Source of the DNA: Dillenia suffruticosa
Lineage: Eukaryota > Streptophyta > Magnoliopsida > Dilleniales > Dilleniaceae
Length of the DNA: 64,000 nucleotides
Reading direction: 5' to 3'
Assembly (NCBI GenBank): GCA_033439265.1
Contig: JAVTVX010000002.1
Location: forward strand, 3,110,001 to 3,174,000
Both the position numbers and the translations under genes were made by a program. Below the pieces are notes generated by a model. The model searched no databases. It worked only from the letters and a program-made list of their open reading frames with translations, and had not been told where the DNA came from. Of the stretch, positions 10,986 through 25,929 are shown piece by piece; position 1 is the stretch's first letter, and each line of letters opens with the position of its first letter.

Positions 10986-12181
10986 ATGCTTAACAATGAG
11001 CTTGCTGATGCTAAGAAATTAGCTAAGCGATATATGCAGGACTATGAAAAAGAGAGAAAAGCCAGAGAGCTGATAGAGGAAGTATGTGATGAGCTTGCTA
11101 AGGAGATTGGGGAACATCAGGCTGAGGTTGAAGCAATGAAGAGGGAATCTGCAAAATTCCAAGAGGAAGTGGATGAGGAGCGGAAGATGCTGCAGATGGC
11201 GGAGGTATGGCGAGAAGAGCATGTGCAGATGAAGTTAGTTGATGCCAAGGTTGCACTTGAAGAAAAGTATTCCCATTTAAACAAGCTTGTAGCAGATCTG
11301 GATACCTTTTTAAGGGCACAAAGTGGAGTCCCAGACGTGAAGGTGTTGAGAGAAGCGGAATTGTTTCGACAGGTTGCTGCCTCTGTCAATGTACACAATA
11401 TTAAGGAATTTTCTTATGAGCCCCCAAAGTCGGATGATATTTTTGCAGTTTTTGAAGAAATGAATTTTGGTGAAACCACTGAGAGGAAATTGAACCCTGC
11501 GTTGCTTACAGTCCTGCCAGCCATGCATCCAAAATTCATACCGTAAGTCCTGAAGTCATCATATACAACAAAGGCAGCATTCAGAGGGCCGCAAATGCAA
11601 GTTTCAACCAAAATGATGAAATAGAAGAAGAAGGTAGTGAGTGGTAAACTGTGAGTCATGCAGAGGATCAGGGTTCAAATTATTCGGGTGAAGGTAGTGA
11701 ACCATCTGTGAATGAGCTTCGCGGAGACAGTAACGTGTCAGGAAGTGGAACAGAATGGGAAGAAAATGTGGTAGAGGAAACCCCCGTTACAGAAATCAGT
11801 GAAATCTGTTCAGTGCCGTCAAAGCAACTGAAGAAAGTCTCGTCTATTTCCAGGCTTTGGAGATCATGCCCCACAAATGCTCAAAACTACAAGATAATCT
11901 CCGTAGAAGAGATAAATGGGAAGCTTTCAAACGGAAGGATATCTAATGGCAGTTTGATGTCTCTGGACCAGGGTTCAGCAAAAGGTGGACTTAGCCCTCC
12001 AGACATGGTGGGCCAGTGGAGTTCACCTGACTCTGGCAACCCACACATAGCTAGAGGAATGAAAGGGTGCATTGAGTGGCCTCGTGGTCCCCAGAGAAAC
12101 AGTTTGAAGGCAAAGCTTTTGGAAGCAAGGATGGAAAGTCAAAAGATTCAACTGCGACATGTTCTCAAACAGAAGATTTAG
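10986..12181 (+). pseudogene. At1g50660-like coiled-coil protein, copy 2, frameshifted and 5'-truncated
   Basis: Begins inside the coiled-coil coding region (NELADAKKLAKRYMQDYEKE) with nothing of the earlier coding sequence upstream. One base is missing near 11488 (gagaggaaattg against gagagggaaattg in copy 1), which shifts the frame and ends it at 11546. About 150 bases further on, in the original frame, the family motif GWETVSH reads as EW followed by a TAA near 11651. Beyond this the original frame is open to 12181 and keeps the family C-terminus. At the position where copy 1 has its TAG, this copy has TAT. Thus each copy is intact where the other is broken, except for the missing 5' part here. 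Confidence 0.85.
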
Positions 12182-12627
12182 ACGTTACTACATCAGGATA
12201 GCCCAAGTGTATTCCGGAAAGTTACTTGCGGAACCAGATGAAAATTTGTGTTGAGCCTGTTAATATAGGGAACCTGCTAATCAAGACAACATGCGTGCTG
12301 CCTAAGCTACCCTGAGCAGGTTCGTTTGGTTGGTTCAGCTGAAAGATGTAACTACTGGTTCCCCAAAATTTTCTCTGGTATGTAATTGTCCATGAAATCA
12401 CTTTTGTCAAGGGATTAATAATTAAGTGGCATGTGCATGTGTCATGAATAGCCATAATTCCATTTGTTCAAGATGTAGCATCCCTTGGCTAGTGTACTTT
12501 GATGCAAATTATTCTATTTGTTCCCCTGTATCCATTAGAAAAGGCTAATGAAGTTAATTCATGACAGAGATACTATGTTCTATTAAAACACTATAATTTT
12601 GAGCTCTGATTGAATTGTTTTTGGCTT

Positions 12628-12692
<65 letters not shown>

Positions 12693-12937
12693 TCCTCACA
12701 AAGTAAGAAGCCTGTAATTTGGCCCTACTAGGTTTTAAGAAGCCTGTAACTTGGGCCAACTAGGTTTTTCTTCTTTCTTATGGTGCCTTCGTGCCGGCTT
12801 ACCTTGTTAAGAATATACAAGGAAGGTAAGAGACTGTGAAAGATTTAACCTAATATTCTTACTAGATTAATAAGGAGACAAAACTGCAGGACAAGAATTA
12901 AATATTAAATAAGTTTTATTACAAAATAGAGACAAGA
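10994..12937 (+). repeat. Direct duplication, copy A' (inside the inverted repeat spacer)
   Basis: Near-identical second copy of 1276-3171, same orientation. It fills most of the spacer between the two inverted arms: only about 350 bases on the left and about 135 on the right of the spacer are not part of it. The (TA)n tract here (12630-12684) is longer and is followed by a T run and about 20 extra bases before homology resumes. Confidence 0.9.
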
Positions 12938-13813
12938 ATTAAACATAAAAGAATGTTTGTTATAAAACAATTTCTATGAATAATATTTTTCCCATGTTAT
13001 AAAACACATATTTCATGAGATAAGCAACCACTTGGTTCAAATTTACCAAAAACTATTCTCCTACTCTGTATTAAACCACTTTGTTCTGAGCTATGCTAGG
13101 TCTGTTTACCTTATAACATTTTTGCTTTTTGTGGAAAATATTCAAAGCCTGGAAGAATGCAATGACAGTTCAATTGTCATTTAGCATTATCTATTGTGAG
13201 AATTCATTTTTGCTAGGTCTGCTTTCTTTTTGTTTTGAATTTATTTTATCAGATTCCCTCTACAAATCTTATTAAGAAAATATGTAGATTATGAGTTAAA
13301 ATGTTCAAATCTTTATTGCACTAATTATGATTCGACAGGAAAGATATTTAGTTAACCGGCTTGATGTCTTTTGGGACATGAACCTATATATTACAAAGCT
13401 TTATTTCTGTTTTTTAATAGCCACAAATTTTATTGATTTTTAACTTCACATTTATGATATTCTTTGATTACATAATCTTCTTTATTGCTAATTTTGGTCA
13501 AATTCAAATACTGTTTTTGTTCAAGAAAATTTTGATTGGTTAGAAACTACAACTCTCTGACTCCTAGTTCTATTTTTGCAGAATATAAGTGAAAATGCAG
13601 ATGATGATAGAAACATCATTTTTTTTATAGTCCTTTCCCCTCTAGAAGTATTCTATCCATATAAGTTCACTTTCACGGTATTTACATGTCTCCATAGCAT
13701 AAAATCAAACAATCTAATAGATCATATATAATATAAAAAAGTGTGCAATCACAGTAACTAAAACATAAACAATTAAAAGATTATTCCTAACACTATATAA
13801 TTGTGCGGGTCAC

Positions 13814-14022
13814 CTTTCGCTTTTGCGAATCTCTTCAAAGGGACATCTCCTTCTTCTTTGGTTTGGCTTCATCTTGTTTCATGGCATGCTCCTTTTCTTT
13901 ATGATTCGCTCAGAGAATGTGTTAAAATATATGCCGTTGCTGCAGGACATGCAAGTGAATGGCCGTTTTGTTTCACCATTTTTACTGGACTTGCTTTTCT
14001 AAACTTTCTTTTTGTTCGCCAT
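13814..14022 (-). pseudogene. Zinc-finger exon, inverted copy, broken at codon 8
   Basis: Read on the minus strand from an ATG at 14022, this matches the exon at 9647-9911. Codon 8, CAG in the other copy, is TAG here, and about 40 bases of the internal Lys-rich repeat are missing. Further small changes alter the finger (the word for the first Cys pair is kept, but the spacing to the histidines is disturbed by lost bases). The splice donor is kept as gtgacc at 13813. Clearly a decayed copy. Confidence 0.8.
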
Positions 14023-14689
14023 TCTGGAAAGAAAAAAAATTGTGGTCTCATAATTCTGTTATACTTGTATGGAAGTTTCTTTGATCTCTTTTGGAAGAAT
14101 AATGATGTTTGAATTAAATAAATAATTGATTTATGCAATGGCAAATGTATTCACACAGATTATGTTGAATTTAGTAAAGACTTGAGACAAAATGAGGGAA
14201 TGAGATAATAACGGTGATGAGATAGGGAGAGAATGAGACGAATGAGAATGACAGAGTATTAATCCTAGAATTCATTTACATTCATTAAAGAAAGGGTGAG
14301 AGACTTGAGAATTTAATTCAAATTTACTTATAGCCAACATAAAATCAATCAAGAATTCAATAAAATAAATTAAAATGAAGGAGAAAGGGGGATTCGCCAC
14401 CTGAAAGTGAACCCTAGAACTTTGGGGAGAGAAGCGAGAGTTGAGCGAGAGAGAGTCAGAGCACAGCAGCTGAGAGAGAGAGAGAGGCACCTTCTTCATC
14501 GGGAAGCTAGCACGTTCAGTGCCTCTTCTTTCATTTTTCTTTTAATGTTTTATTTTTAAATAGCCCTGACATGACCCGACCCGGTTAGGCCCAGGCCATA
14601 TTGTTTTTTGGAGTCATATTTCAAATTAAATCTAAAAAAAAAATTTAAAACAATCTCGATAAAAAAAAAAATTCTGAAAATAACCTTAT

Positions 14690-15390
14690 TTTGTCACGAA
14701 TTAGATCTACGATACCAAGTGGAAGCACCCGATTGGGCGAATGCCACGTGTCGCGTGTTCAAGACATGACAGTCCGGCACCCACGGAGCTCCCGTGGCGC
14801 TCCTGCGGCCCCTCCCTCCGCCGCCCGCGGCGCTCCTCTCTCCCTCCCTTCCCCTCCTGCGGCACTGCTCCTCTCTCCCTCCTTCCCCCTGCGGCTCTCT
14901 CCCTCCCTCCCTCCGCTATCCCCCGCCCGCAACTCTCTCTCTTCCTCCCCCGCCGGCAGCTCTCTCACTCCCTCCCTCCCCCGCTGTTGTCTCTCCCTCC
15001 CCCTCCCGCAACTGTCTCTCTCTCCCTCCCCTGCCTGCGGCTGTCTCTCTCTCCCTCCCCCCGCCTCTCTCTCCCCCCGTCGCCTTCGGCCCCTCCCTCC
15101 GCTGCCCCCCGGCTCTTTCTCTCCCTCCCTCCCCCGCAACTCTCTCTCTCTCCCCTACCGCGGCACTCTTTTCTCTCTCTCCCTCCCCCCCGCGGCACTC
15201 CTCTCTCTCTTTCTCCCCCTCGCGGCACTCCTCCCTCTCCCTCCCTCCCCACTGCCGCGGAAACCCTCTCCCTCCCTCCCCCACAGTCGCGGGAGCCTCT
15301 CTGTCCTCCCTCCCCATTGCCGCCCACCGCCATAGGAGCCCTCTCCCTCCCTCCCGCGTTGTCACAGACTATGTTGCGTCTTTAAGACGA
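14690..15390. repeat. Pyrimidine-rich degenerate minisatellite
   Basis: About 600-700 bases made almost entirely of C and T on the plus strand, built from diverged units of 25-35 bases of the form gcggcactcctctctccctcc. It is by far the most GC-rich stretch in an AT-rich window. It causes long overlapping open frames on both strands (Pro/Leu/Ser-rich on plus, Arg/Gly/Glu-rich on minus), which I regard as artefacts of composition. It is absent from the left arm of the inverted repeat, so it was inserted or expanded afterwards. Confidence 0.8.
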
Positions 15391-15549
15391 GACATAAGAG
15401 GATCACAAACGAAAAATTTTTCCCTCAAAGGTTGTTTTAATTTTCTTTTTAATGTTATATGCATACATGTCTTTGCTTTTTGCGTGTAATGCTTGTATCA
15501 GAAGTTTAATGATCGGAACATCATAATGGTATCATACTATCTGCAACAA

Positions 15550-15919
15550 ATGAAATCAACACAACTCCGGACCAGGGTGCTGGCTTTCCAAATATCTCCA
15601 AGCGCTGGATTGGATGCATAAATGGGAGAAAACTGCTCCATAAGTTGTGTCTAATTCTGGTGCCTTTCTTGACCATGAGATGTTTGCAATAATGTCAGGT
15701 CCAACAGTTGCGGCCATCTCTGTGGTTTTTTGATCGTGCAGAACATAAAGGTGTTTATCAAACATGCATAGATGGATATTTGGCTGCTGCGAAGATTTCT
15801 GCTTGCCATCATTTGGAAGATGTGCTTGATGACCTGGTTGTGTCCTTGTGTAAGTTCACGACACTCATGTTGAGGAACGTGTTCTGGTCTTTGGTGATCA
15901 TATTAAAGCCAGGATAGCA
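15550..15919 (+). pseudogene. GNOM-like ARF-GEF fragment, inverted copy
   Basis: The plus strand encodes decayed GNOM sequence: the TPEQGAGFP start near 15560, MFAIMSGPTVAAIS near 15690, then HAEHKGVYQTCIDGYLAAAK and CHHLEDVLDDLVVSLCKFTT. It then stops abruptly at 15919 in unrelated AT-rich DNA. It is the inverted partner of 8229-8600. In the stretch ending LVVSLCKF it is closer to the family consensus than the other copy, which has VVCLCKF. Confidence 0.85.
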
Positions 15920-17806
15920 TTCTTTAATGGTAATCTCATGTGATCCAAGATGATTTACATATATTTTTATAATTTTTATAACTCCCGATAAAAAAAAAAT
16001 CAACTTTTTAAAACACACACATGTAGATATAATTTCCAAAATAGTAATCTTATATATATATAAAGTCATTTTGCTAGATTACTTAGTTTGACTGCGGCTT
16101 GTGTTATAACCCTGTGTTTTTTAAAATAGATTTTTACTCGATTTGGATTTAATTGTTATTTTATCAAGTTTTTATTGGATGTAAATTATAAGTAAAAATA
16201 TAAAAGTTAAAGATTTAAAAGAAAAAATGATATTGAATAGAAATAGATGACATAGAAGAATCGTACAAATTAAACTAATATATTTCTTTTTCTTTTCTTT
16301 TTCGTTTTATATATATATTTTTTTTATTTCATTTTTTTTTATCTTTTTCAAATTTATCTCTCAAATAACCGATTTTAAATATTAGAACCAAGACTTGTTG
16401 TTGTTATTGTTTTGTTATTATACCCTTTATTGGGTTTTCGTTATTTTCATTGATGAAATCGTGAGGAAAAAAAAAACTATTTTTCTTGACATTATTTTAA
16501 AATTGTTCACTATTAATTAAACATCTCTATTTTCTAGAAGAGTAATCTTTTCTTTCACCGATACCTGAGAAAATAATATTTAATTTTCTATTATTTTTGA
16601 TATATCAGTAGCCAAAATTTTATTATCAAAAGCAGTCATTATATTTTAAATAAAAAACTGTAGACTGAGGGGAAATGTAATGCTTCTACCTAAATTGTTC
16701 CTTCTCATTGTTTAGGGGGTCGAGTCTCTTGGGAATTATTATTAAAAAAAATAATGCTTATCATTATCAAAAATGATTATAACATTTTCATATATTTAAA
16801 ATATTTTGCAAATATGTAATAATATATTTTGCAAATTTTTAGGAGGTGTAATCCCATGTGACTTTCTCATACTCTTTCACCTTATTTTTCCATTTTATCT
16901 ACCATATAAAAAAAAAAAACAACCATTTATATCATAAATTTACTCAATTTGGTATCATAATTTGCTATATAACCAAATAAGTTTCGGTTTTAGTGACATA
17001 TTTGTATTTCTCTTATATAATAGATTTGGATTCGAGTCTCGATATATAAAAAAATAAAATAAAAAACATAAAAGGATTGTAATTAATGTGTGTATTATTT
17101 ATTTATTAATATCGTTTATTTTTTTGAGGTATGATATAAAATAAACTAAATGAATAAAATGTGAAATGAACCGGATCTTATATAATAAAATTTTAATATG
17201 TTTTTAAAAGTTTTTATTTAATTTAAAAAATATTTTAACTAATTTAAAATTTAGTCAATTTCAAAGTTTTAAATTTTATATAATAAATAATCAGTACTAT
17301 ATAAAATTTATTTGGCTTAATGCGCCATCTCTCTTTCCTTATTTTCCTGGTGTTTCTCAAACGGAGTGGATGGATAATTCGGTCATCTCCCTCTCTTTCT
17401 CTCTCTCTCTCTCTTATCTCTAAAATTAAAATTAGGCCTCCTCTTTCTTGGTGGCCTATCACCCTCCTGTTTCCTTTCCTATACCTCAACCCAGACCGTG
17501 TTCTCCTCTTATTCCCCGGACATGGTTCTTGAATCTTTCAACTTAAGTCATTTCCCAGCTGAACCAGTCTGTCCTCAATTTTCAATTTCATCATTCCTAC
17601 TTCTCTACGAAGTCGTCTCTAAACTAAAACCTCCCATAATTTTCTAACCTTTTCTCTCTCAACTTTAGTCCAATCCAGTCTTGAACAACAGTTTATAACT
17701 TGGGAATTTGAAAATTTCCATCTGGGTTCATTGTCATTCTTGTCCTGATCTTGGAATCTGACCATCAAATTCATTTCCACCCTGATCTGATTGATTATTT
17801 GCAAAA
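15920..17806. other. AT-rich intergenic region, CDPK promoter side
   Basis: No gene recognised. The only identifiable unit is the 3' tail of an RTE-type LINE (16229-16410). From about 17320 onward the composition turns pyrimidine-rich, with a CT tract at about 17388-17414. Together with TC-rich runs up to the ATG at 17807 this looks like the core promoter and 5' leader of the CDPK gene. No TATA box could be assigned with confidence. Confidence 0.5.
16229..16410 (+). mobile_element. 5'-truncated RTE-type LINE tail
   Basis: The sequence around gaatagaaatagatga, then acaaattaaactaatatatt, a TTTCTTTT-rich run, ctttttcaaatttatct and a final ttgttgttgttattgttt parallels the last about 200 bases of the longer RTE element at 36888-38116. 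That element ends the same way in ttgttgttg. Plant RTE elements commonly end in such TTG repeats. Target-site duplications were not found. Confidence 0.65.
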
Positions 17807-22288
<4,482 letters not shown>

Positions 22289-22586
22289 GTCTATTTATGC
22301 CAGCTTTGCTGACAAAAACAGAATTACTCCAGAAAATAAGCCTCTAGAGTACACCAAAGTATGTCAAAACACCTAATATCCACAAGAATTTGAGCTCTTC
22401 CTCCTTGCCTTTGTGGGAGGCTCGAGTTTCGTGTATCTTCCATCTGTATGTCTTCACGTGTGGGCGTAAATGGCCTCCTCTTCTGTGCTCTTATATTCCT
22501 CTGTATCCTTTTATGTTTTCATCATAGGAAAATATTTTTTTGTACCTTACTCTAATCTTGGTCGGAAAATAAGAAACTACGAGATT

Positions 22587-22650
22587 CTATTGGCAAAATG
22601 ATGTTCTCTCTGTCTAAGCTATTGGCAAAATGATGTTCTCTCTGTCTAAG
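22587..22650 (+). repeat. Exact tandem duplication, 32-base unit
   Basis: Two identical adjacent copies of a 32-base unit starting ctattggcaaaatgatg, about 300 bases after the CDPK stop codon. The matching 3' flank of the next tandem unit (near 25200) does not show the doubling, so it is a recent slippage event. Confidence 0.9.
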
Positions 22651-23199
22651 CTTCTGTTATGGATGCCTACCGGAGTATCTTTTGGCTTCAGATGAGACTC
22701 AGAGATGATGGTTCTAAGATATCAGAATCATGTTGTAACAATGAATGATCATATAGGAAATGAAGGGGATACTAATGCTTGACGCATTTTCCCTTTTTTT
22801 ATTACATTTTTTTTCCTTTAACAATGGTCGGAAACACACCAACCCCTTCCGGTGATATCCCGTGACAAGTACATTAAATTTTTTTAATCAAAATTTTATA
22901 TTTGAATTTAGAAAATAATAATAAAAAAGGTGTCGAGAGAGATAGATTGAAGTGAAATAGTTAGAACTAATAAAATTGGTTATCATTGGTTACCGGATAT
23001 AGGTCAAACAAGAAAAAAAAAAGTTCAGAAACTCAGTAGGTCATTACACTGTATGGATGAAATTATGTAAATGAATTCCTGGACCTTTTTCTTGTTTATT
23101 AATTTTCCATAATGTTCGGAAACAAGCTCTTCCTTTTCATCTCTGTCTGATATATTTCACTTGTAATGTTGACGCAAAAAATAGGGACTTCATTTTTTT

Positions 23200-24950
23200 T
23201 TTTTTTCTTTTTATAAGCGACTATATGATTGAAATTTAGGTTAGAATGGAATCTAATATAAAGGAGGAGCGTCTAAAAGGAGGCACCCGACCCAAAGAGC
23301 TGGTTTCAAGCACAAGAGGCCTCTAAATTCCCTTGAAGTTCCATCTTTGTCTTGGAGTTTTCAATCATTGATCTTCCAGTGGATCTAGAAGAAAACTTGG
23401 GTTATTAGTGTGAATGGACTCCGATAATTCACAGCTACGGCCATGGTTCTGAAACGCAATTATCACAATACTGATGATAAAAACCTTCTTCTTATTCTTC
23501 CCCAAATCAAATAAGAAACATAGAGTTCGTAATGCTCGAATTGCAATAGAACATGAACTGGGTGTCATTCAATTGTCTGTTTAACATATCTTAATGTTGG
23601 AGGGGCATTTTGATGAGAGGACTTCTTCCTCGATAATTAGGTCGATTGAAAATCAAGTGCCGATGAGTTGATGGTATCAGGTTTCAGGTTCTCTGACTAT
23701 ACTGAAGAAGGTAAACTTTTCATCTTATCCTCCATTATTTTCTTCGTCACCTTTTAAGCAAGTTTGTAAGTGCTATATATTTTTAAGAGGAACATGTAGA
23801 CACTGAGTTAATCGAATAGAAAAACGAAACAGCAAATGGTAATTTTCTGACAAGAGTATTGGATCATCGCTTCAGGCATAGTGGTGAATGCAGGAATTAG
23901 GAAGAGCGTTTAAGACACAATTAAGAGTGCTAGCTAGTACAACTTATTAGTTTTACTGGTCCATTCCAGATTCACTTCACTGGTTTTGAATGGCCATTGG
24001 AAAGTAATGCCATCACATTAGCTAACAACCGAGAAGAGTTTTGCTTCTAATTGAAGAAAGGTGCAAAGATGGAGAAGAAACTCTCTTAAATTACATTAGA
24101 TTAGGACCATAAGCCCAATCGTTCTCCCTGCATGTAATTTTGATTAACTTAAGCAATCTATAATTGTGGAAGTTCAATAATAATACTAGATTGGAAGCCA
24201 TCATCACCACAACAAAATGCAGCACCATTGCATTTCATTGCTTTACCTATACTCCGTGACATAGCCTTCACTATTGTAATCAGTGATGCAGATGCAATCC
24301 CCGCCCCCAACCAAAAAGGAAAAAGGAAAGTATGACATCATCTCTCTGTCTCTCCCCGAGTAGCAATGGGGTTTCTGCTTTAAGCTTTGCAGAGGTAGGT
24401 ACCTCAAGAACCATGTTTTAGTCTACTTGATAGAAGTACCTCAATCTAACCACACTAGTTTACCTTTTACGATCATTTTCTTCTACATTTATCCTATGCA
24501 CAAAGAGCGACCTCATTTTATCATGGCTTTGACAAAATAATGCAATTACCGATCTCCTTGTTAAACTTGCACTACGTGTTTGATTATATTGTCAAGTAAG
24601 GAAGACTAAATCAATGAACTTGAAACAGTCCTTGCAGGATTATAATGTTTGCATTGTGATATGTATCTTGCTAATTTTGGGCTTTCCATGCAGTTTTATC
24701 ACAAGGGATGAGCTAGAATCAGCGATGAGGCAACATAGAATCAGAATGAGGGCACTACTAAGGAAATAATATCTGAGATTGACACTGACCATTTAAGTTG
24801 TTTCTTTCTCTACTCTAGAAGCTTTATTAATCATACAGAACAGTTGACACTGCAATTTGGGTCTTCAGGATGGGGGGGTTAATTATGTTGAGTTCTGCAC
24901 GATGATGAGAGGTGAACGAAACAAGCAGCCAAGCTTTTGTTGGTTTATTT
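23200..24950 (+). pseudogene. CDPK tandem copy 1, deleted and decayed
   Basis: Only the outer parts of a CDPK gene remain. At about 23620-23710 there is the end of exon 1, degraded, with a splice-donor-like gtaaac after a gaagaag matching the FIEEG end. Then, after intron-like sequence similar to the intact gene's sixth intron (about 24150-24690), exon 7 is recognisable at about 24694-24795 ([13 protein letters not shown], but one base out of frame in the calcium loop area), and exon 8 at about 24869-24940 (DGGVNYVEFCTMMRGE). The exons for most of the kinase domain and the first three EF-hands are gone. Its 5' and 3' flanks parallel those of the third unit at 25.7 kb, which shows tandem duplication of the whole locus. 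Confidence 0.75.
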
Positions 24951-25529
24951 ATGGTTGGTTTGGTGACAAAAAAGAGAGTTGCCTAACCAAATGTCTTCTA
25001 GAGGACATCAAGTATGTCAAAATGCGTAATATCAACAAGATTGTGAGCTCTTCCTTCTTGCCCTTGTGGGAGGCTCTTGAGTTTGGAATGTCTTCAATCT
25101 GTATGTTTTTACATGTGGGCGTTACTGTTCTCTTCTGTGCTCTGTAAGAAAAGATCTTTGTTTACCTCTCTATGACCTTGGTTGAATATCAGAAACTCTG
25201 GCTAAATAATGTCTACAAGAAAGATTTATTGAAGCGTTTTCTTAATCTGAGCTTCTATTATGTATGCCTACTGCAGTGGCCTGATCAGACACGCATGATG
25301 GTTCTAAGACATCAGGTCATACAGATTATTAGGAAAAGAGAATGCAAATTTAATGTTGAACAATGAATAATCATGTATGAAAATGAAGGTGATACTTGTG
25401 CTCGGTGCATTGTCCCTTTTTTCTATTACTATTTACACCTCAAATTGTTCGAAGTTTTCAGTTCTAAGCTGTAAAAGGATTCATGAGCGATCAAGCACCG
25501 GGTGAAAATTAAATTACATTCCCCGTGTA

Positions 25530-25565
<36 letters not shown>

Positions 25566-25929
25566 TTTTTCCCTTAAATTTTAAGTAGTGGTTAGAAACC
25601 TAATGGGCCTTTAGATGTGGAAGTGAAAGAGACAAACCATGTATGTGAATTCCTATTTGGACCTCTTTTGTGTTAATTTTTTTACCTTTTCACGATAATG
25701 TTTGGAAACAAGCTCTTCCTTTATGATAGTTACTATATAATTGAAATTTATGATAAAATGGAATCTCTTAAAAAAAAATGGGCAGCGCCTACCCTAACGG
25801 TTGGTTTCAATACCAAGAAGCCTCCAACTCGAAATTTCCATCTGGTTTGTTCCAGTCTCCTTTCCTTTGAAGTTTCAACTATTTGTCTTCAATTAGACTT
25901 GGAAGAAGGGTTATTTTTGTGAATACCCC

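Larger units (their letters stand above)
13073..15919 (-). repeat. Right arm of large inverted repeat
   Basis: Reverse complement of 8229-10642, starting at aaaccactttgttctgagc (13073) and ending at the ccaggatagca of the GNOM-like piece (15909-15919). It contains the broken zinc-finger copy, the single CT-rich block at about 14395-14530, a pyrimidine-rich insert at about 14690-15480 that the left arm lacks, and the GNOM-like fragment on the plus strand. Confidence 0.85.

Noticed and set aside
14691..15489. Several overlapping long open frames (up to 231 codons) on both strands
   Set aside because: They come from the C/T-rich minisatellite: extreme Pro/Leu/Ser or Arg/Gly/Glu composition in every frame, no domain, no family.
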